Shown here: positions 8,616-17,939 of the stretch, one piece after another | Layout: each line of letters opens with the position of its first letter | Numbering within the stretch: position 1 is the first letter of the stretch | From: Hydrogenophaga sp. | Lineage (GTDB): Bacteria; Pseudomonadota; Gammaproteobacteria; Burkholderiales; Burkholderiaceae_C | Length of the DNA: 57,774 nt | Assembly: GCF_018780075.1 (NCBI RefSeq) | Contig: NZ_JADMKB010000055.1 | Span: forward strand, 1,050 to 58,823 | Direction of reading: 5' to 3' | The notes under the pieces: model-generated | Seen by the model: the letters and a program-made list of their open reading frames with translations, nothing else | The model's database searches: none | Told to the model about the DNA's origin: nothing | Position numbers and translations under genes: made by a program

Positions 8616-9173
8616 GTGCTTGAGCGCTACTACCAAGAGCTGCTGAATTTCTGTTCTCGCACGGTGCGCAGTCGCGAGGCTGCGGTCGACGTCGTGCAGG
8701 AGACGTATGCGCGCGTCCTGGCGCTTCAGCATGCCGGCCAGTCCGTGCCGGAGCCCCGGGCGTTGCTGTACCGCACGGCGCGCAACCTCCAGATCGACCT
8801 GCACCGCCGCAGCGAGGTGCGCGGCGAGACCAGGCACCCGGATGCGGAAGCTGCGGCTGCCGAGCTCGACGAGCTTGCGGCACCTCAAGCCTGCGAACCC
8901 GATGTGGCCGCCGCTTCGACACAGGGCGTCAACGCGCTTCTGGCCACCATCGACGCCTTGCCGCTGCGCTGCCGGGAGGCTTTCATCCTCCACAAGTTCG
9001 ACGGACTGCCGCACGCGGAAGTGGCCGAGCAGATGGGCATCTCGCGCAAGATGGTCGAACAGCATGTCAAGCTGGCCATGGACGCCTGCAGGCGTTGCAA
9101 GGCGGCGCTGGACGGCACGGCCGAGGCCACGGCCGTGCCGACGCTTCGGCGAAGAAAGTCAGCCCGCGAATGA
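8616..9173 (+). CDS. fecI: ECF sigma factor, FecI family (iron starvation)
   Basis: A 185-residue extracytoplasmic sigma factor. Region 2 is seen in YYQELLNFCSRTVRSREAA and VVQETYARVLAL, and region 4 in LRCREAFILHKFDGLPHAEV with the HTH EQMGISRKMVEQHV. There is no ATG at the expected position. The GTG at 8616 gives the normal start for the family (VLERYYQELL), and an in-frame TTG at 8577 is possible. It lies before fecR and a TonB-dependent receptor, the classic FecI-FecR-FecA order, and a Fur box candidate precedes it. Its likely job is to transcribe the receptor and perhaps the siderophore operon. Confidence 0.88.
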   Translation: MLERYYQELLNFCSRTVRSREAAVDVVQETYARVLALQHAGQSVPEPRALLYRTARNLQIDLHRRSEVRGETRHPDAEAAAAELDELAAPQACEPDVAAASTQGVNALLATIDALPLRCREAFILHKFDGLPHAEVAEQMGISRKMVEQHVKLAMDACRRCKAALDGTAEATAVPTLRRRKSARE

Positions 9174-9252
9174 ATGGGCCTGTTCCTCTGGTTGCCCGGC
9201 ATGGGGTTTGGGTTCTTCGGCGCGTCTACATCCAAGAGCCGAACACCACGCC

Positions 9253-10320
9253 ATGAATTCCCCACAGCCAGCCCCAACGCCAGCCAGCGCTTCCACAGAG
9301 ACCGACGATGTGGCGCTGGACTGGTTCGTGCGACGTGCCGGCGGGCCGCTCGACGCTGCGGACGAGGCGGCCCTTCGGTCCTGGCTGGCGGCGGACCGTG
9401 CCCATGCGGCGGCGTTCGCGCGGTATCAAGCGGACTGGCGCCTCCTCGATGCGTCGCCCGCGGACGGTGTGCGCACGCTGAGGCAGAACCTGGCTGACGA
9501 CAAGGCTGCATCGGCCTCCACCGCGCCGCGCCCGCGCGCCTGGTGGCGTGGCTGGTCTTTGTGGGTGCCGCAGGCGGCGATGGCCGGTGTGGCGTTCACG
9601 GTGGCCTGTGGGAGCTACCTGGCCTGGAACCATTGGTTGCAGCAACCGGTGTTCACGCAGCAATTTGCCACCGGGCGGGGGCAGCAGCTGGAGGTGACCC
9701 TGCCAGAGGGCAGCCGCCTGCGACTGGACACGCTCACCCGAGCCGATGTGGCGATGTACCACGAGCGGCGCGAGGTTCGACTGCCGCAGGGACAGGCCGT
9801 GTTCCAGGTCCGGGGTGATCCGGAGCGTCCCCTGGATGTGCTGGCGGGTCCGTTGCGCATCACGGTCGTCGGCACCCGGTTTTCGGTGCGTTACACGCCC
9901 GACGTGCCTGGCCACGCAGGGGTCCACGTGGCCGTGGAAGAAGGACGCGTGCGGGTGGCGCGCGCAGCGCGGTCCGACGGCGGTGAATCGCCTGTCGAAC
10001 TGGTCGCTGGGCAGCAAATTGCCAGCGACATGGCGGGCTTGCTGGGGGACGTGTCCTCGGTACCCGTTGCGGGCATCGCGCCGTGGCGCGAGAGCCGCGT
10101 CAGTTTTGACGATGTGCGGCTGGACCAGGCGCTGGCGGAGTTCGAGCGCTACGGTCCGGTTCATTTGACCGTGCGTGAGCCCGCCGTCGCCGCGCTGCGC
10201 GTGACAGGCACCTTTGACCCGCGCCGGCCGGACAACTTCGCCGGTCTCCTGCCGAGGGTTCTGCCCGTGCTGCTGCGCGAGCGAGACGGCGGGGTCGAGG
10301 TCGTTCACGCCGCTCGATAG
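9253..10320 (+). CDS. fecR: FecR-family anti-sigma/signal relay protein
   Basis: A 355-residue inner-membrane protein. The N-terminal cytoplasmic part (about 20-70) has the FecR motif ALDWFVRR followed by LRSWLAADRAHAAAFARYQ. A single membrane segment follows near 108-128. The periplasmic FecR domain includes VTLPEGSRLRLDTLTRADV and VVGTRFSVRY, and a C-terminal domain contains VSFDDVRLDQALAEFERYG. The frame is open far upstream, but the ATG at 9253 gives the normal N-terminus. It should pass the receptor's ligand signal to the sigma factor encoded 79 bases upstream. Confidence 0.9.
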   Translation: MNSPQPAPTPASASTETDDVALDWFVRRAGGPLDAADEAALRSWLAADRAHAAAFARYQADWRLLDASPADGVRTLRQNLADDKAASASTAPRPRAWWRGWSLWVPQAAMAGVAFTVACGSYLAWNHWLQQPVFTQQFATGRGQQLEVTLPEGSRLRLDTLTRADVAMYHERREVRLPQGQAVFQVRGDPERPLDVLAGPLRITVVGTRFSVRYTPDVPGHAGVHVAVEEGRVRVARAARSDGGESPVELVAGQQIASDMAGLLGDVSSVPVAGIAPWRESRVSFDDVRLDQALAEFERYGPVHLTVREPAVAALRVTGTFDPRRPDNFAGLLPRVLPVLLRERDGGVEVVHAAR

Positions 10321-10332
10321 CCGGCGGTCGGC

Positions 10333-10362
10333 GGGCCCACCTTCCCTGCGGCCCATTTTTTT
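10333..10362 (+). terminator. Probable terminator after fecR
   Basis: GGGCC (10333-10337) pairs with GGCCC (10350-10354) around a 12-base loop, followed by A and seven T. The stem is short but strong. It would separate the sigma/FecR unit from the receptor transcript, which then starts from the Fur-controlled region at about 10405. Confidence 0.55.
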
Positions 10363-10404
10363 GCAACACCCGACATAGGGTTTCGCGAACCCGTTGCGTC
10401 TACA

Positions 10405-10423
10405 TGAGAAGGATTCTTATTCA
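10405..10423. promoter_or_regulatory. Fur box candidate upstream of the TonB-dependent receptor
   Basis: TGAGAAGGATTCTTATTCA closely resembles the 7-1-7 Fur site TGATAAT-N-ATTATCA as seen in betaproteobacteria (TGAGAAT-like arms). It lies 24 bases before the receptor start codon and after the fecR terminator, so it probably marks the promoter of the receptor and siderophore operon. Confidence 0.68.
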
Positions 10424-10446
10424 AAACTCTCTCGGAGATCGCACGC

Positions 10447-12840
10447 ATGCCCCGTTCACGCATCCACCTGCCTTCGATGGCCCTGGCGTTGGCCCTCGGA
10501 AGCCCGGTGGTCCATTCCCAGGACCCCGGCAACACGCGGGCCTCCACACCCGTGCAGATCCAAGTCGCGGTCCAGCCCCTGGCCCAGGCGCTCAATGACC
10601 TGGCGCAGCAGGCCCGGCTCGAACTGATGGTCCAGCCGGCGCTGGTGGCGGGCAAGACGGCGCCGGAAGTGTCCGGCCGCCTGACGCCTCAAGCCGCGCT
10701 GGACCAGCTGCTGGCGGGCAGCGGTTTGGTGGCGACGATGGAGCGAGGTGTCTTTGTGGTCGGGGCCGTCCCTGCGAGGTCGGACGCAGTGAGCCTGCCC
10801 ACGGTGATCGTGCGGGCCGGCGCTGAGCAGGAAACCGCCACGGGTGCGGGGGTCGGCTACATCGCCCGGCGCAGCGCTTCGGGGTCCAAAACCGACACCC
10901 CCATCGCCGAGACGCCCCAGTCCATTTCGGTGGTGACCAAGCAGCAGCTCGAAGACCAGAAACCACGCAGCATCCCCGAGGCGCTCAACTACTCGCCCGG
11001 CGTTTTCACCGGTCTCGTGGGCGCATCCAACCGCTACGACTATGTGGCCCTTCGTGGCTTCAAGGACAGCAGCGTGGACAGCACCCAGCTGGACGGTCTG
11101 CGCATGCTCAGCGATCAGGGCAGCTACACGTCCATGCAGGTCGATCCCTTTTTCCTGGAGCGCATCGACGTGGTGCGAGGGCCTGCTTCCGTGCTGTACG
11201 GGCGCGCGTCGCCAGGTGGCCTGGTGGCGCTCACGAGCGCCACGCCGCAGTACCAGCCGTTCCGCCAGATTCAGCTCACCACCGGGAACCGACATCGGCA
11301 AGAGGGCGCGATCGATCTCTCGGGGCCGGTCGACAAAGAAGGTGTGATGGCCTTCCGGGTATCAGGACTGGTGCGCTCGCTGGATTCACAGTTCAACACC
11401 GTCAAGGAGCAGCGCCGGGCGCTGGCCGCGTCGCTGGAGGTCAACCCCTCGGACGCCACCAAGGTGCTGCTCCAGGCCTACGTGCAGGATGATCCTGAAG
11501 GCAGCTACCACAGCGGTGTCCCGGCGGACGCCAGCCTCAACGCCAGCCACAACGGTCGCCTGATCTCCCGGTACTTCTTTGATGGCGATCCAAGCGTCGA
11601 AAAATTCCAGCGCCAGCAGCGCTTCCTGGGCTACCAGCTGGAACACGCCTTCAACGACCAATGGAAGTTCCGGCAGAACTTCCGCAATGTCTCGGCCGAC
11701 ACCACGCTTCGGCAGATCTACGGCTACGGCTGGGCCAGCGCCACCGAACTGACCCGCTACTACTCAGGCGCAGATGAGTCGACCCGCGGCAACACCATCG
11801 ACAACCAGCTGGAGGGCCACTTCCAGACAGGCCCGCTCAAGCACACCCTGCTGACCGGGCTGGACCATCAGAAGCGCCGGGTGACCGGGCATTGGGAATC
11901 GGGCAGTGCGTTGCCCATCAACGTGCTCAATCCCAGCTACGGTGCGCCGGGCTTGACCGGTGTGACCAGCGATCCGATTGATCGCCGTCTTGAGCAGACA
12001 GGCCTCTACCTGCAGAACCAGACGGCGCTGGACCGCTGGCGGCTCACGCTGGGAGGCCGCGTGGACGAGGCCAAAGTGTCCAACCAGATGGGTACCGGCG
12101 ATCCGGCCCAGTGGAGTGGATCCCAGTTCACCAAGCGAGCCGGTGTGGTGTACCTGCTCGACAACGGCGTTGCACCGTATGCGGGCTATTCGGATGGCTT
12201 CAACCCGAGCCTGCGCAGTGACCAGCAAGGCAACAACCTGCCGCCCGCTGAAACCAGGCAGGTGGAAGTGGGCGTGCGTTACCAGCCCAAGGATTCGAGC
12301 ACCCTGCTGTCTGCGGCGGTGTACGACCTGACCCAAAAGAATGTGGCCACCCGTCCCGTGGGCGTTTTCTACTTCGAGCCCACGGGCAAGGTGCGCTCAA
12401 GGGGGCTGGAACTGGAGGCGCGCTCGCGGGTGAGCAAAACAACGTCGGTGCTGGCGAGCTACACCTTCACCGACATGAAGTTCGTCGAGTCATCGGATGG
12501 CTTCACAGGCAACACACCCTACCAGGCGCCCCGTCACATGGCCTCGATCTGGGGCGACTGGAACGTCATGCCGGGCTACACCATGGGTGCCGGGGCGCGC
12601 CATGTCGGCTCCAGCTGGGTCGACAACGCCAACAGCCTCAAGGTGCCTTCGCACACGCTGGTGGACCTGATGTTTCGCGTCGACCTGGCGCAATGGAGCC
12701 CCTCGCTCAAGGGCGCCAACCTGCGCCTGAGCGTCAACAACCTGTTCGACAAGGCCTATGTGGCGTCGTGCTACAGCCAGCAGTACTGCTATTGGGGTGA
12801 CGCGCGCAGCACCACCGCGACCGTGACCTATGAGTGGTAG
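10447..12840 (+). CDS. TonB-dependent siderophore receptor with N-terminal STN signalling domain
   Basis: A 797-residue outer-membrane receptor. A signal peptide (about 1-25, ending near VHSQ) is followed by an STN/secretin-like signalling domain (about 38-110: VAVQPLAQALNDLAQQ), which marks transducers that talk to FecR. The plug domain has ETPQSISVVTKQQLEDQ and VVRGPASVLYGRASPGG. The rest is a beta-barrel ending in TATVTYEW with the terminal aromatic residue. The STN domain matches the FecI/FecR pair just upstream. Its ligand is most likely the hydroxamate siderophore made by the genes that follow, as FauA serves alcaligin in Bordetella. Confidence 0.93.
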   Translation: MPRSRIHLPSMALALALGSPVVHSQDPGNTRASTPVQIQVAVQPLAQALNDLAQQARLELMVQPALVAGKTAPEVSGRLTPQAALDQLLAGSGLVATMERGVFVVGAVPARSDAVSLPTVIVRAGAEQETATGAGVGYIARRSASGSKTDTPIAETPQSISVVTKQQLEDQKPRSIPEALNYSPGVFTGLVGASNRYDYVALRGFKDSSVDSTQLDGLRMLSDQGSYTSMQVDPFFLERIDVVRGPASVLYGRASPGGLVALTSATPQYQPFRQIQLTTGNRHRQEGAIDLSGPVDKEGVMAFRVSGLVRSLDSQFNTVKEQRRALAASLEVNPSDATKVLLQAYVQDDPEGSYHSGVPADASLNASHNGRLISRYFFDGDPSVEKFQRQQRFLGYQLEHAFNDQWKFRQNFRNVSADTTLRQIYGYGWASATELTRYYSGADESTRGNTIDNQLEGHFQTGPLKHTLLTGLDHQKRRVTGHWESGSALPINVLNPSYGAPGLTGVTSDPIDRRLEQTGLYLQNQTALDRWRLTLGGRVDEAKVSNQMGTGDPAQWSGSQFTKRAGVVYLLDNGVAPYAGYSDGFNPSLRSDQQGNNLPPAETRQVEVGVRYQPKDSSTLLSAAVYDLTQKNVATRPVGVFYFEPTGKVRSRGLELEARSRVSKTTSVLASYTFTDMKFVESSDGFTGNTPYQAPRHMASIWGDWNVMPGYTMGAGARHVGSSWVDNANSLKVPSHTLVDLMFRVDLAQWSPSLKGANLRLSVNNLFDKAYVASCYSQQYCYWGDARSTTATVTYEW

Positions 12841-12907
12841 TCGCTCGCCTCGGCCAGACCTTCACGTGCCGCCCACCAGCGCGCCAGTTCATCGGGAGTT
12901 GTTTGCA

Positions 12908-14221
12908 GTGAACAAGACCATCCATGACTTTGTGGCGATCGGGCTCGGACCTTTCAATCTGAGCCTGGCGTGTCTCACGGAGCCCCTCGCCGACGTGAAG
13001 GCGGTCTTTCTGGAGCGAAGTGCGGAGTTCAACTGGCATCCCGGCATGCTGATCGACGACACCACACTCCAGAACCCTTTCCTGGCCGATCTGGTCAGCA
13101 TGGCGGACCCCACAAGTGGCTTCAGTTTTCTGAACCATTGCAAGGAAGAGGGCAAGCTCTATTCGTACTACTTCCGCGAGAGCTTCTACCTGACGCGGGC
13201 CGAGTACAACGCCTACTGCCGTTGGGCGGCGGCGCGCCTGACCAAGGCGCGCTTCGAGTGCGACGTTCAAGCGCTGGCCCACGACCCCGACCAGGGCTGC
13301 TACGTGGTCACCGGCGTGCAGGGACCACAACGTGAACCGTTCCAGATGCGCTGTCGAAAGCTCGTGCTGGGCGTGGGCTCCAAGCCGCTGCTGCCCCCGT
13401 TCTGCGAGCCCGATGGCCATCGCTACCTGCACACGGCCGACTACATCACGAGCAAGGCGCAACTGCAGAAAAAGCGCTCCATCACCATCGTCGGCAGTGG
13501 TCAAAGTGCGGCCGAGGTGTATCACGACCTGCTCAAGGAAGCCGACGAGCACGGCTACCACCTGACCTGGATCACGCGCTCCCCGCGCTTCTTCCAGATG
13601 GAGACCACCAAGCTCACGCTGGAGATGTTTTCCCCGGACTACATCGATTACTTCTACCACCTGGGCGATGGCCAGAAGGAGCGCATCGTCCGAGCGCAGG
13701 ACAGCCTCTACAAGGGCGTCAACGCCAGCCTCATCAACCGGATCTACGACCTGCTGGACGACCGGCGCAAGCAGGGGAGGTTGCGCACGCACCTTCTCAC
13801 CAACTGTGAGCTGCAGGCATGCCGCCACGACGCCAGCGAAGGACGGTACGACATCGAGTTCCAGCAACTCGACTGCGAGAAGCGCTACGCCCATCGCAGC
13901 GAGGGCTTGATCTTTGCCACCGGCTACCGGGAAAACATCCCGCCCTTCGTCGAAGGCATACGGCACAGGCTGCACTGGGACGAGCGGGGCCGCTACCGGC
14001 TGGCGCGCAACTACGCCGCCGACGTCAACGGCAACGAGATCTTTGTGCAGAACGCCGGACAACACACCCACGGCATGACCAACCAGGACCTGGGCATGAG
14101 CTGCTACCGCAACTCCTACATCCTGCGCGAGCTCACGGGGGTGGAGCACTACAAGATCGAGCGTCGCGTCGCGATCCAGGATTTCGCGGTGCCGTCCACC
14201 GCGGACTTCGTCCTGCTCTGA
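12908..14221 (+). CDS. alcA: FAD/NADPH-dependent amine N-monooxygenase (AlcA/IucD family), hydroxamate siderophore biosynthesis
   Basis: A 437-residue flavoprotein that hydroxylates the terminal amine of a diamine or amino acid, the first step of hydroxamate synthesis. Visible motifs are the FAD site GLGPFNLSLACL near the N-terminus, the NADPH site IVGSGQSAAEVY and the ATGY-type motif FATGYRENIPPF. The GTG at 12908 is preferred, with GGGAG about 10 bases upstream. An ATG at 12830 that overlaps the receptor's stop codon would add 26 residues. The symbol alcA is given by cluster order and family; the substrate (putrescine, cadaverine or ornithine) is not fixed by the sequence. No amino acid decarboxylase is present in the cluster. 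Confidence 0.85.
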   Translation: MNKTIHDFVAIGLGPFNLSLACLTEPLADVKAVFLERSAEFNWHPGMLIDDTTLQNPFLADLVSMADPTSGFSFLNHCKEEGKLYSYYFRESFYLTRAEYNAYCRWAAARLTKARFECDVQALAHDPDQGCYVVTGVQGPQREPFQMRCRKLVLGVGSKPLLPPFCEPDGHRYLHTADYITSKAQLQKKRSITIVGSGQSAAEVYHDLLKEADEHGYHLTWITRSPRFFQMETTKLTLEMFSPDYIDYFYHLGDGQKERIVRAQDSLYKGVNASLINRIYDLLDDRRKQGRLRTHLLTNCELQACRHDASEGRYDIEFQQLDCEKRYAHRSEGLIFATGYRENIPPFVEGIRHRLHWDERGRYRLARNYAADVNGNEIFVQNAGQHTHGMTNQDLGMSCYRNSYILRELTGVEHYKIERRVAIQDFAVPSTADFVLL

Positions 14222-14231
14222 GGCGCACGGC

Positions 14232-15470
14232 ATGCATCTGAGAGTTCACATCATCACGATGACGGTGTTGGCGGTCATCAGCGACGCCATCCTCATCCCT
14301 TTCTATCCCCAGTTTTTCAGCGCACGCTACGGCATCGAGAGCCCCGTGCACGTGGGCGCCTATGTGGCCGCCATCTCCATCGCCGTCATGTGCACGCTGC
14401 CCTTCTGGGCACGCGTGGCGCGCCGGGTCGAACCTGTGCATCTGCTGGTCTACACCCAGTTTGCGGCGGGCACCTTCAGTCTGCTGAGCGACTGGGCGCC
14501 CACCGTGGAGACCTATTGGGTGCTCTCGATGCTGATGTTCATGTGCAAAAGCAGCTATTTGCTGATGTACCCGTACCTGATGCGCCTGACCCCCAAGGAG
14601 CAGCACGCGGCCACCATCGGCATCTTGTCGGTGGTGGTGCATTTCGGCGCCATCTTCGGGGCGGTGGTGGGCGGATTCGTGCTGCAGACCTGGGGGCCGC
14701 GCGCCAGCATCCTGGCCATGGCCGCAGGGGACTACTTCCAGATGGTGGTCTGCCTCTACCTGATCCTCAGTGGCAAGTTCGTGCGCGTCAACACCGGCGA
14801 GCACGCGCAGACGGAGGCCGCCGAAGCACGCCGCGATGGGTTGCTGACCCGCTTGCCCATCCTGAAGCTGGCCCTGGTGATGCTGATGTTCGACTTCAGT
14901 GCTTACCTGATCCGCCCGTTCTTCGCCCTGTATTGGCAGGCGGTGACCGGCAACGACAGCGAGCTGGTTTCCGGCATGGCCTTCGCCATTCCGGGCGTGG
15001 TGGCCATCGTGGCGCTGCGCCTGCACGCCTGGATCCGGGCGCGCGGCGGTCACCTGCCCGACCACACGGTGGGCAACCTGCTGCTGGGCGCGGCCGGCCT
15101 GTTGCTGCATGCGGCGTCCGATCCCGTGCTGATCGTGTTGGGGCGCGTGCTGTACGGCTGGGCCTTCTTCCAGATCATCGTCAAGCTGGAAGTCAACCTG
15201 TTCCGCCTGTCCACGCCGCAGCGCTATGCGAACGACTACGCCATCACCAACTTCTTTCAGAACCTGGGCGTGCTGTTGTCCTCGTTCGCGGCCGGCGCCA
15301 TCGTCAAGCAACACGGGCTCCATGTGCCCTTCTGGCTGGCGGCCGCCGGCTTCGTGCTCACCGCGCTGCTGGACCGCCTGATTCTCAAGGTGCCCAGCGC
15401 CGGTCACATCGCACCAGGCACCCAGCCAGCCCATCCACCGCCCCTGGAGGAACCCGCCCATGTCCACTGA
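14232..15470 (+). CDS. MFS transporter, probable siderophore exporter
   Basis: A 412-residue major facilitator with about 12 membrane segments, starting at ATG 14232, ten bases after the monooxygenase stop. Its first segments (TVLAVISDAILIPFYPQFF) and the loop PFWARVARRVEP after the second helix fit the drug/siderophore efflux group. Its 3' end overlaps the acyltransferase gene by 11 bases, which binds it firmly to the biosynthetic operon. In Bordetella the exporter AlcS plays this part. Import is less likely because uptake would need an inner-membrane importer of another type. Confidence 0.82.
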   Translation: MHLRVHIITMTVLAVISDAILIPFYPQFFSARYGIESPVHVGAYVAAISIAVMCTLPFWARVARRVEPVHLLVYTQFAAGTFSLLSDWAPTVETYWVLSMLMFMCKSSYLLMYPYLMRLTPKEQHAATIGILSVVVHFGAIFGAVVGGFVLQTWGPRASILAMAAGDYFQMVVCLYLILSGKFVRVNTGEHAQTEAAEARRDGLLTRLPILKLALVMLMFDFSAYLIRPFFALYWQAVTGNDSELVSGMAFAIPGVVAIVALRLHAWIRARGGHLPDHTVGNLLLGAAGLLLHAASDPVLIVLGRVLYGWAFFQIIVKLEVNLFRLSTPQRYANDYAITNFFQNLGVLLSSFAAGAIVKQHGLHVPFWLAAAGFVLTALLDRLILKVPSAGHIAPGTQPAHPPPLEEPAHVH

Positions 15471-16065
15471 CGCGATCCACCGCCGCGCCAGCGCGCTTCA
15501 CCGCCCCCACCGCGACGAGGCAGGCTTCGTATTCCGGCCGCTGCGCATTCCTGAAGACATTCCGATGTTGCACCGCTGGTTCATCCAGCCGCGCGCCGCC
15601 TTCTGGCTGATGCAGGACAAGACCGAATCGGAAGTGGGTGAGGCTTACCAGCGCCTGATGGATTCCGGCGCCGCCACCGCCTACATCGGATGGCACGGGG
15701 ACCGGCCGGCGTTCCTCGCCGAGTGCTACGACCCGGCGCAGGACCGCATCCGCGCGTTCTACAAGGTGCGGCCCGGTGACCTGGGCATGCACATCTTCAT
15801 CGGGCCACCAACCCGGCACGTTGCCGGCTTCTCACGCACCGTGTTCCACGCCCTGATGCGCTTCATGTTCGAGCACCTCGGTGCGCAACGCATCGTGGTG
15901 GAGCCCGACGCCACCAACCACAAGGTTCACGCCTTGAACCGCTCGGCAGGTTTTGTCTACGACCGGGATGTCGCCTTCCCCGAGAAGATCGCCAGCCTTG
16001 CCTTTTGCACCCGACGAGATTTTCAACAGGCCACGGCCGCCACGCAGGAGGACCTCCATTCATGA
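15460..16065 (+). CDS. alcB: N-acyltransferase of hydroxamate siderophore biosynthesis (AlcB/IucB-like GNAT)
   Basis: A 201-residue GNAT-fold protein of the siderophore acetyltransferase type. FRPLRIPEDIPMLHRWFIQP holds the family's His-x-Trp start motif, MHIFIGPP is the central strand, and VVEPDATNHKVHALNRSAGF is the CoA-binding C-terminal part. A clear GGAGG lies before the ATG at 15460, inside the exporter's last codons. It should acylate the N-hydroxy amine with succinyl- or acetyl-CoA; succinyl is expected if the product resembles alcaligin or putrebactin. Confidence 0.86.
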   Translation: MSTDAIHRRASALHRPHRDEAGFVFRPLRIPEDIPMLHRWFIQPRAAFWLMQDKTESEVGEAYQRLMDSGAATAYIGWHGDRPAFLAECYDPAQDRIRAFYKVRPGDLGMHIFIGPPTRHVAGFSRTVFHALMRFMFEHLGAQRIVVEPDATNHKVHALNRSAGFVYDRDVAFPEKIASLAFCTRRDFQQATAATQEDLHS

Positions 16066-17939
16066 ACGTCACCATCGCCCATCAGCTCGCACACAACCCG
16101 GCGCATTTCGCCTCCCACCTGAACCCGGAGGCCTGGGCACAGGCCAACCGCCTGCTGCTGCGAAAAGCCATCGCGGAATATGCCCACGAGTTGATCGTCG
16201 AACCCGAGCAGCTGCGTCCTGCTCGGGCTGGTTTTTCGCTGTACCAACTCTTCTCGGACGACGGCACCGCCCGCTACCAGTTCGAGGCCCAGCGCCTGGC
16301 GCTGCGCCATTGGCACATCAAGCCGGAAACCATCCGCAAGCAGGTCAACGGCGCGGATCGGCCGCTGGACGCGCTGCAGTTCATCATCGAATGCCGCCAG
16401 CGCCTGGGGATTCGCGAGGACCTGCTGCCCATCTACCTCGACGAGATCAGCAGCACCTTGTTCGGCAGCGCCTTCAAGCGCATGAAGGCCGACGCGCCCA
16501 GCAGCGCCCAGCTGGCCGACGCCACCGACTTCCAGACCATTGAGGTTGCCATGACCGAAGGCCACCCGGGCTTCGTCGCCAACAATGGGCGGCTCGGCTT
16601 CACGGCCGCTGACTACCGCGCCTATGCGCCGGAGGCGGGCTCGGAAATCCGTTTGATCTGGCTGGCCGTGCACAAGGACCATGCCGCCTTTTCCAGTATC
16701 TCCACGCTCAGCTATGAGCAACTGCTGGCCGAAGAGCTTGGGCATGCGACGGTGGATGGTTTTGTCCGCGAGGTGGCTGCACTGGGCGTGGACCCGGCCG
16801 ACTACCACTTCATGCCAGCCCATCCCTGGCAGTGGTTCAACAAGCTGTCGATTGCGTTTGCCGGTTATGTGGCCCAGCGCAAGATCATCTGCCTGGCCTA
16901 CAGCCAGGACCACTACATCGCCCAGCAGTCGATCCGCACCTTCTTCAACACCAGCGACCGCAGCAAACGCTACGTCAAGACGTCGCTGTCTATCCTGAAC
17001 ATGGGCTTCATGCGCGGTCTGTCTCCCTACTACATGTCGGGCACGCCGGCCATCAACGAGTTCATCAAGGAGCTGGTCACCGGTGATGCCTTCCTGCGCG
17101 CGAACGGCTTCACCATTCTTCAGGAGGTGGCCTCCATTGGTTTTCGCAACCACCACTACGAGGCTGCGATTCCGGTCGACACGCCCTACAAGAAGATGTT
17201 CTCTGCGTTGTGGCGGGAAAACCCGCTGCCGCTCCTTCAACCGGGCGAGCGCCTGATGACCATGGCCGCGCTGCTGCATGTCGACAAAGACGGTCACGCC
17301 CTGTTGCCCGAGCTGATCCGCCGGTCCGGTCTGGGTACCGTCGCCTGGCTGCAGCGCTACCTGGCGGCTTACCTGACGCCGCTGCTGCACTGCTTCTACA
17401 AGTACGAGCTGACCTTCATGCCACACGGCGAAAACCTGATCCTGGTGCTCGACCAACACGTGCCGGTGCGGGCCATCATGAAGGACATCGCCGAAGAATG
17501 CGCCATCCTCGACATCGGGGCCAAGGCCTGGCTGCCGGAGCGCGTGCAACGCCTGGCCGTGGCCGTTCCCGACCACTTCAAGCTGCTGGGCATCTTCATC
17601 GACGTGTTTGACGGCGTGCTGCGCCACATCAACCAGGTGCTGGTGGACAACGCCTGCTGCAGCGAAGAGGACTTCTGGCGCGCGGTGGCGGACTGCGTTT
17701 CCGACTACCAGGACGCCCACCCGGAACTGGAGGAGAAGTTCGCGCACCACGACATGTTCGTGCCGGAGTTCCTGCATTCCTGCCTGAACCGCCTGCAGCT
17801 CGGCAACAACGTTCAGATGGTCAATCTGTCTGACCCGGCTTCCAGTTTGAAGATGGCCGGCAACCTTGTGAATCCGATTGCCGGGTTTCGGCGACGCGCC
17901 GCCGCGCGGATCGAACCCATCGAAGAAAGCCTGGCATGA
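16062..17939 (+). CDS. alcC: NRPS-independent siderophore synthetase (IucA/IucC family, AlcC-like)
   Basis: A 625-residue synthetase that joins acylated hydroxamate units through adenylates. Typical NIS motifs are MTEGHPGFVANNGRLGF (about 165-185), FMPAHPWQWF, KTSLSILNMGFMRGL and HGENLILVLDQHVPVRAIMK. The last one leads into the ferric-reductase-like C-terminal part. Its ATG at 16062 overlaps the acyltransferase stop (ATGA). The frame is open from 16005, but that start has no support. The motif set and the neighbours fit type C synthetases that make macrocyclic dihydroxamates such as alcaligin, bisucaberin or putrebactin. Confidence 0.9.
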   Translation: MNVTIAHQLAHNPAHFASHLNPEAWAQANRLLLRKAIAEYAHELIVEPEQLRPARAGFSLYQLFSDDGTARYQFEAQRLALRHWHIKPETIRKQVNGADRPLDALQFIIECRQRLGIREDLLPIYLDEISSTLFGSAFKRMKADAPSSAQLADATDFQTIEVAMTEGHPGFVANNGRLGFTAADYRAYAPEAGSEIRLIWLAVHKDHAAFSSISTLSYEQLLAEELGHATVDGFVREVAALGVDPADYHFMPAHPWQWFNKLSIAFAGYVAQRKIICLAYSQDHYIAQQSIRTFFNTSDRSKRYVKTSLSILNMGFMRGLSPYYMSGTPAINEFIKELVTGDAFLRANGFTILQEVASIGFRNHHYEAAIPVDTPYKKMFSALWRENPLPLLQPGERLMTMAALLHVDKDGHALLPELIRRSGLGTVAWLQRYLAAYLTPLLHCFYKYELTFMPHGENLILVLDQHVPVRAIMKDIAEECAILDIGAKAWLPERVQRLAVAVPDHFKLLGIFIDVFDGVLRHINQVLVDNACCSEEDFWRAVADCVSDYQDAHPELEEKFAHHDMFVPEFLHSCLNRLQLGNNVQMVNLSDPASSLKMAGNLVNPIAGFRRRAAARIEPIEESLA

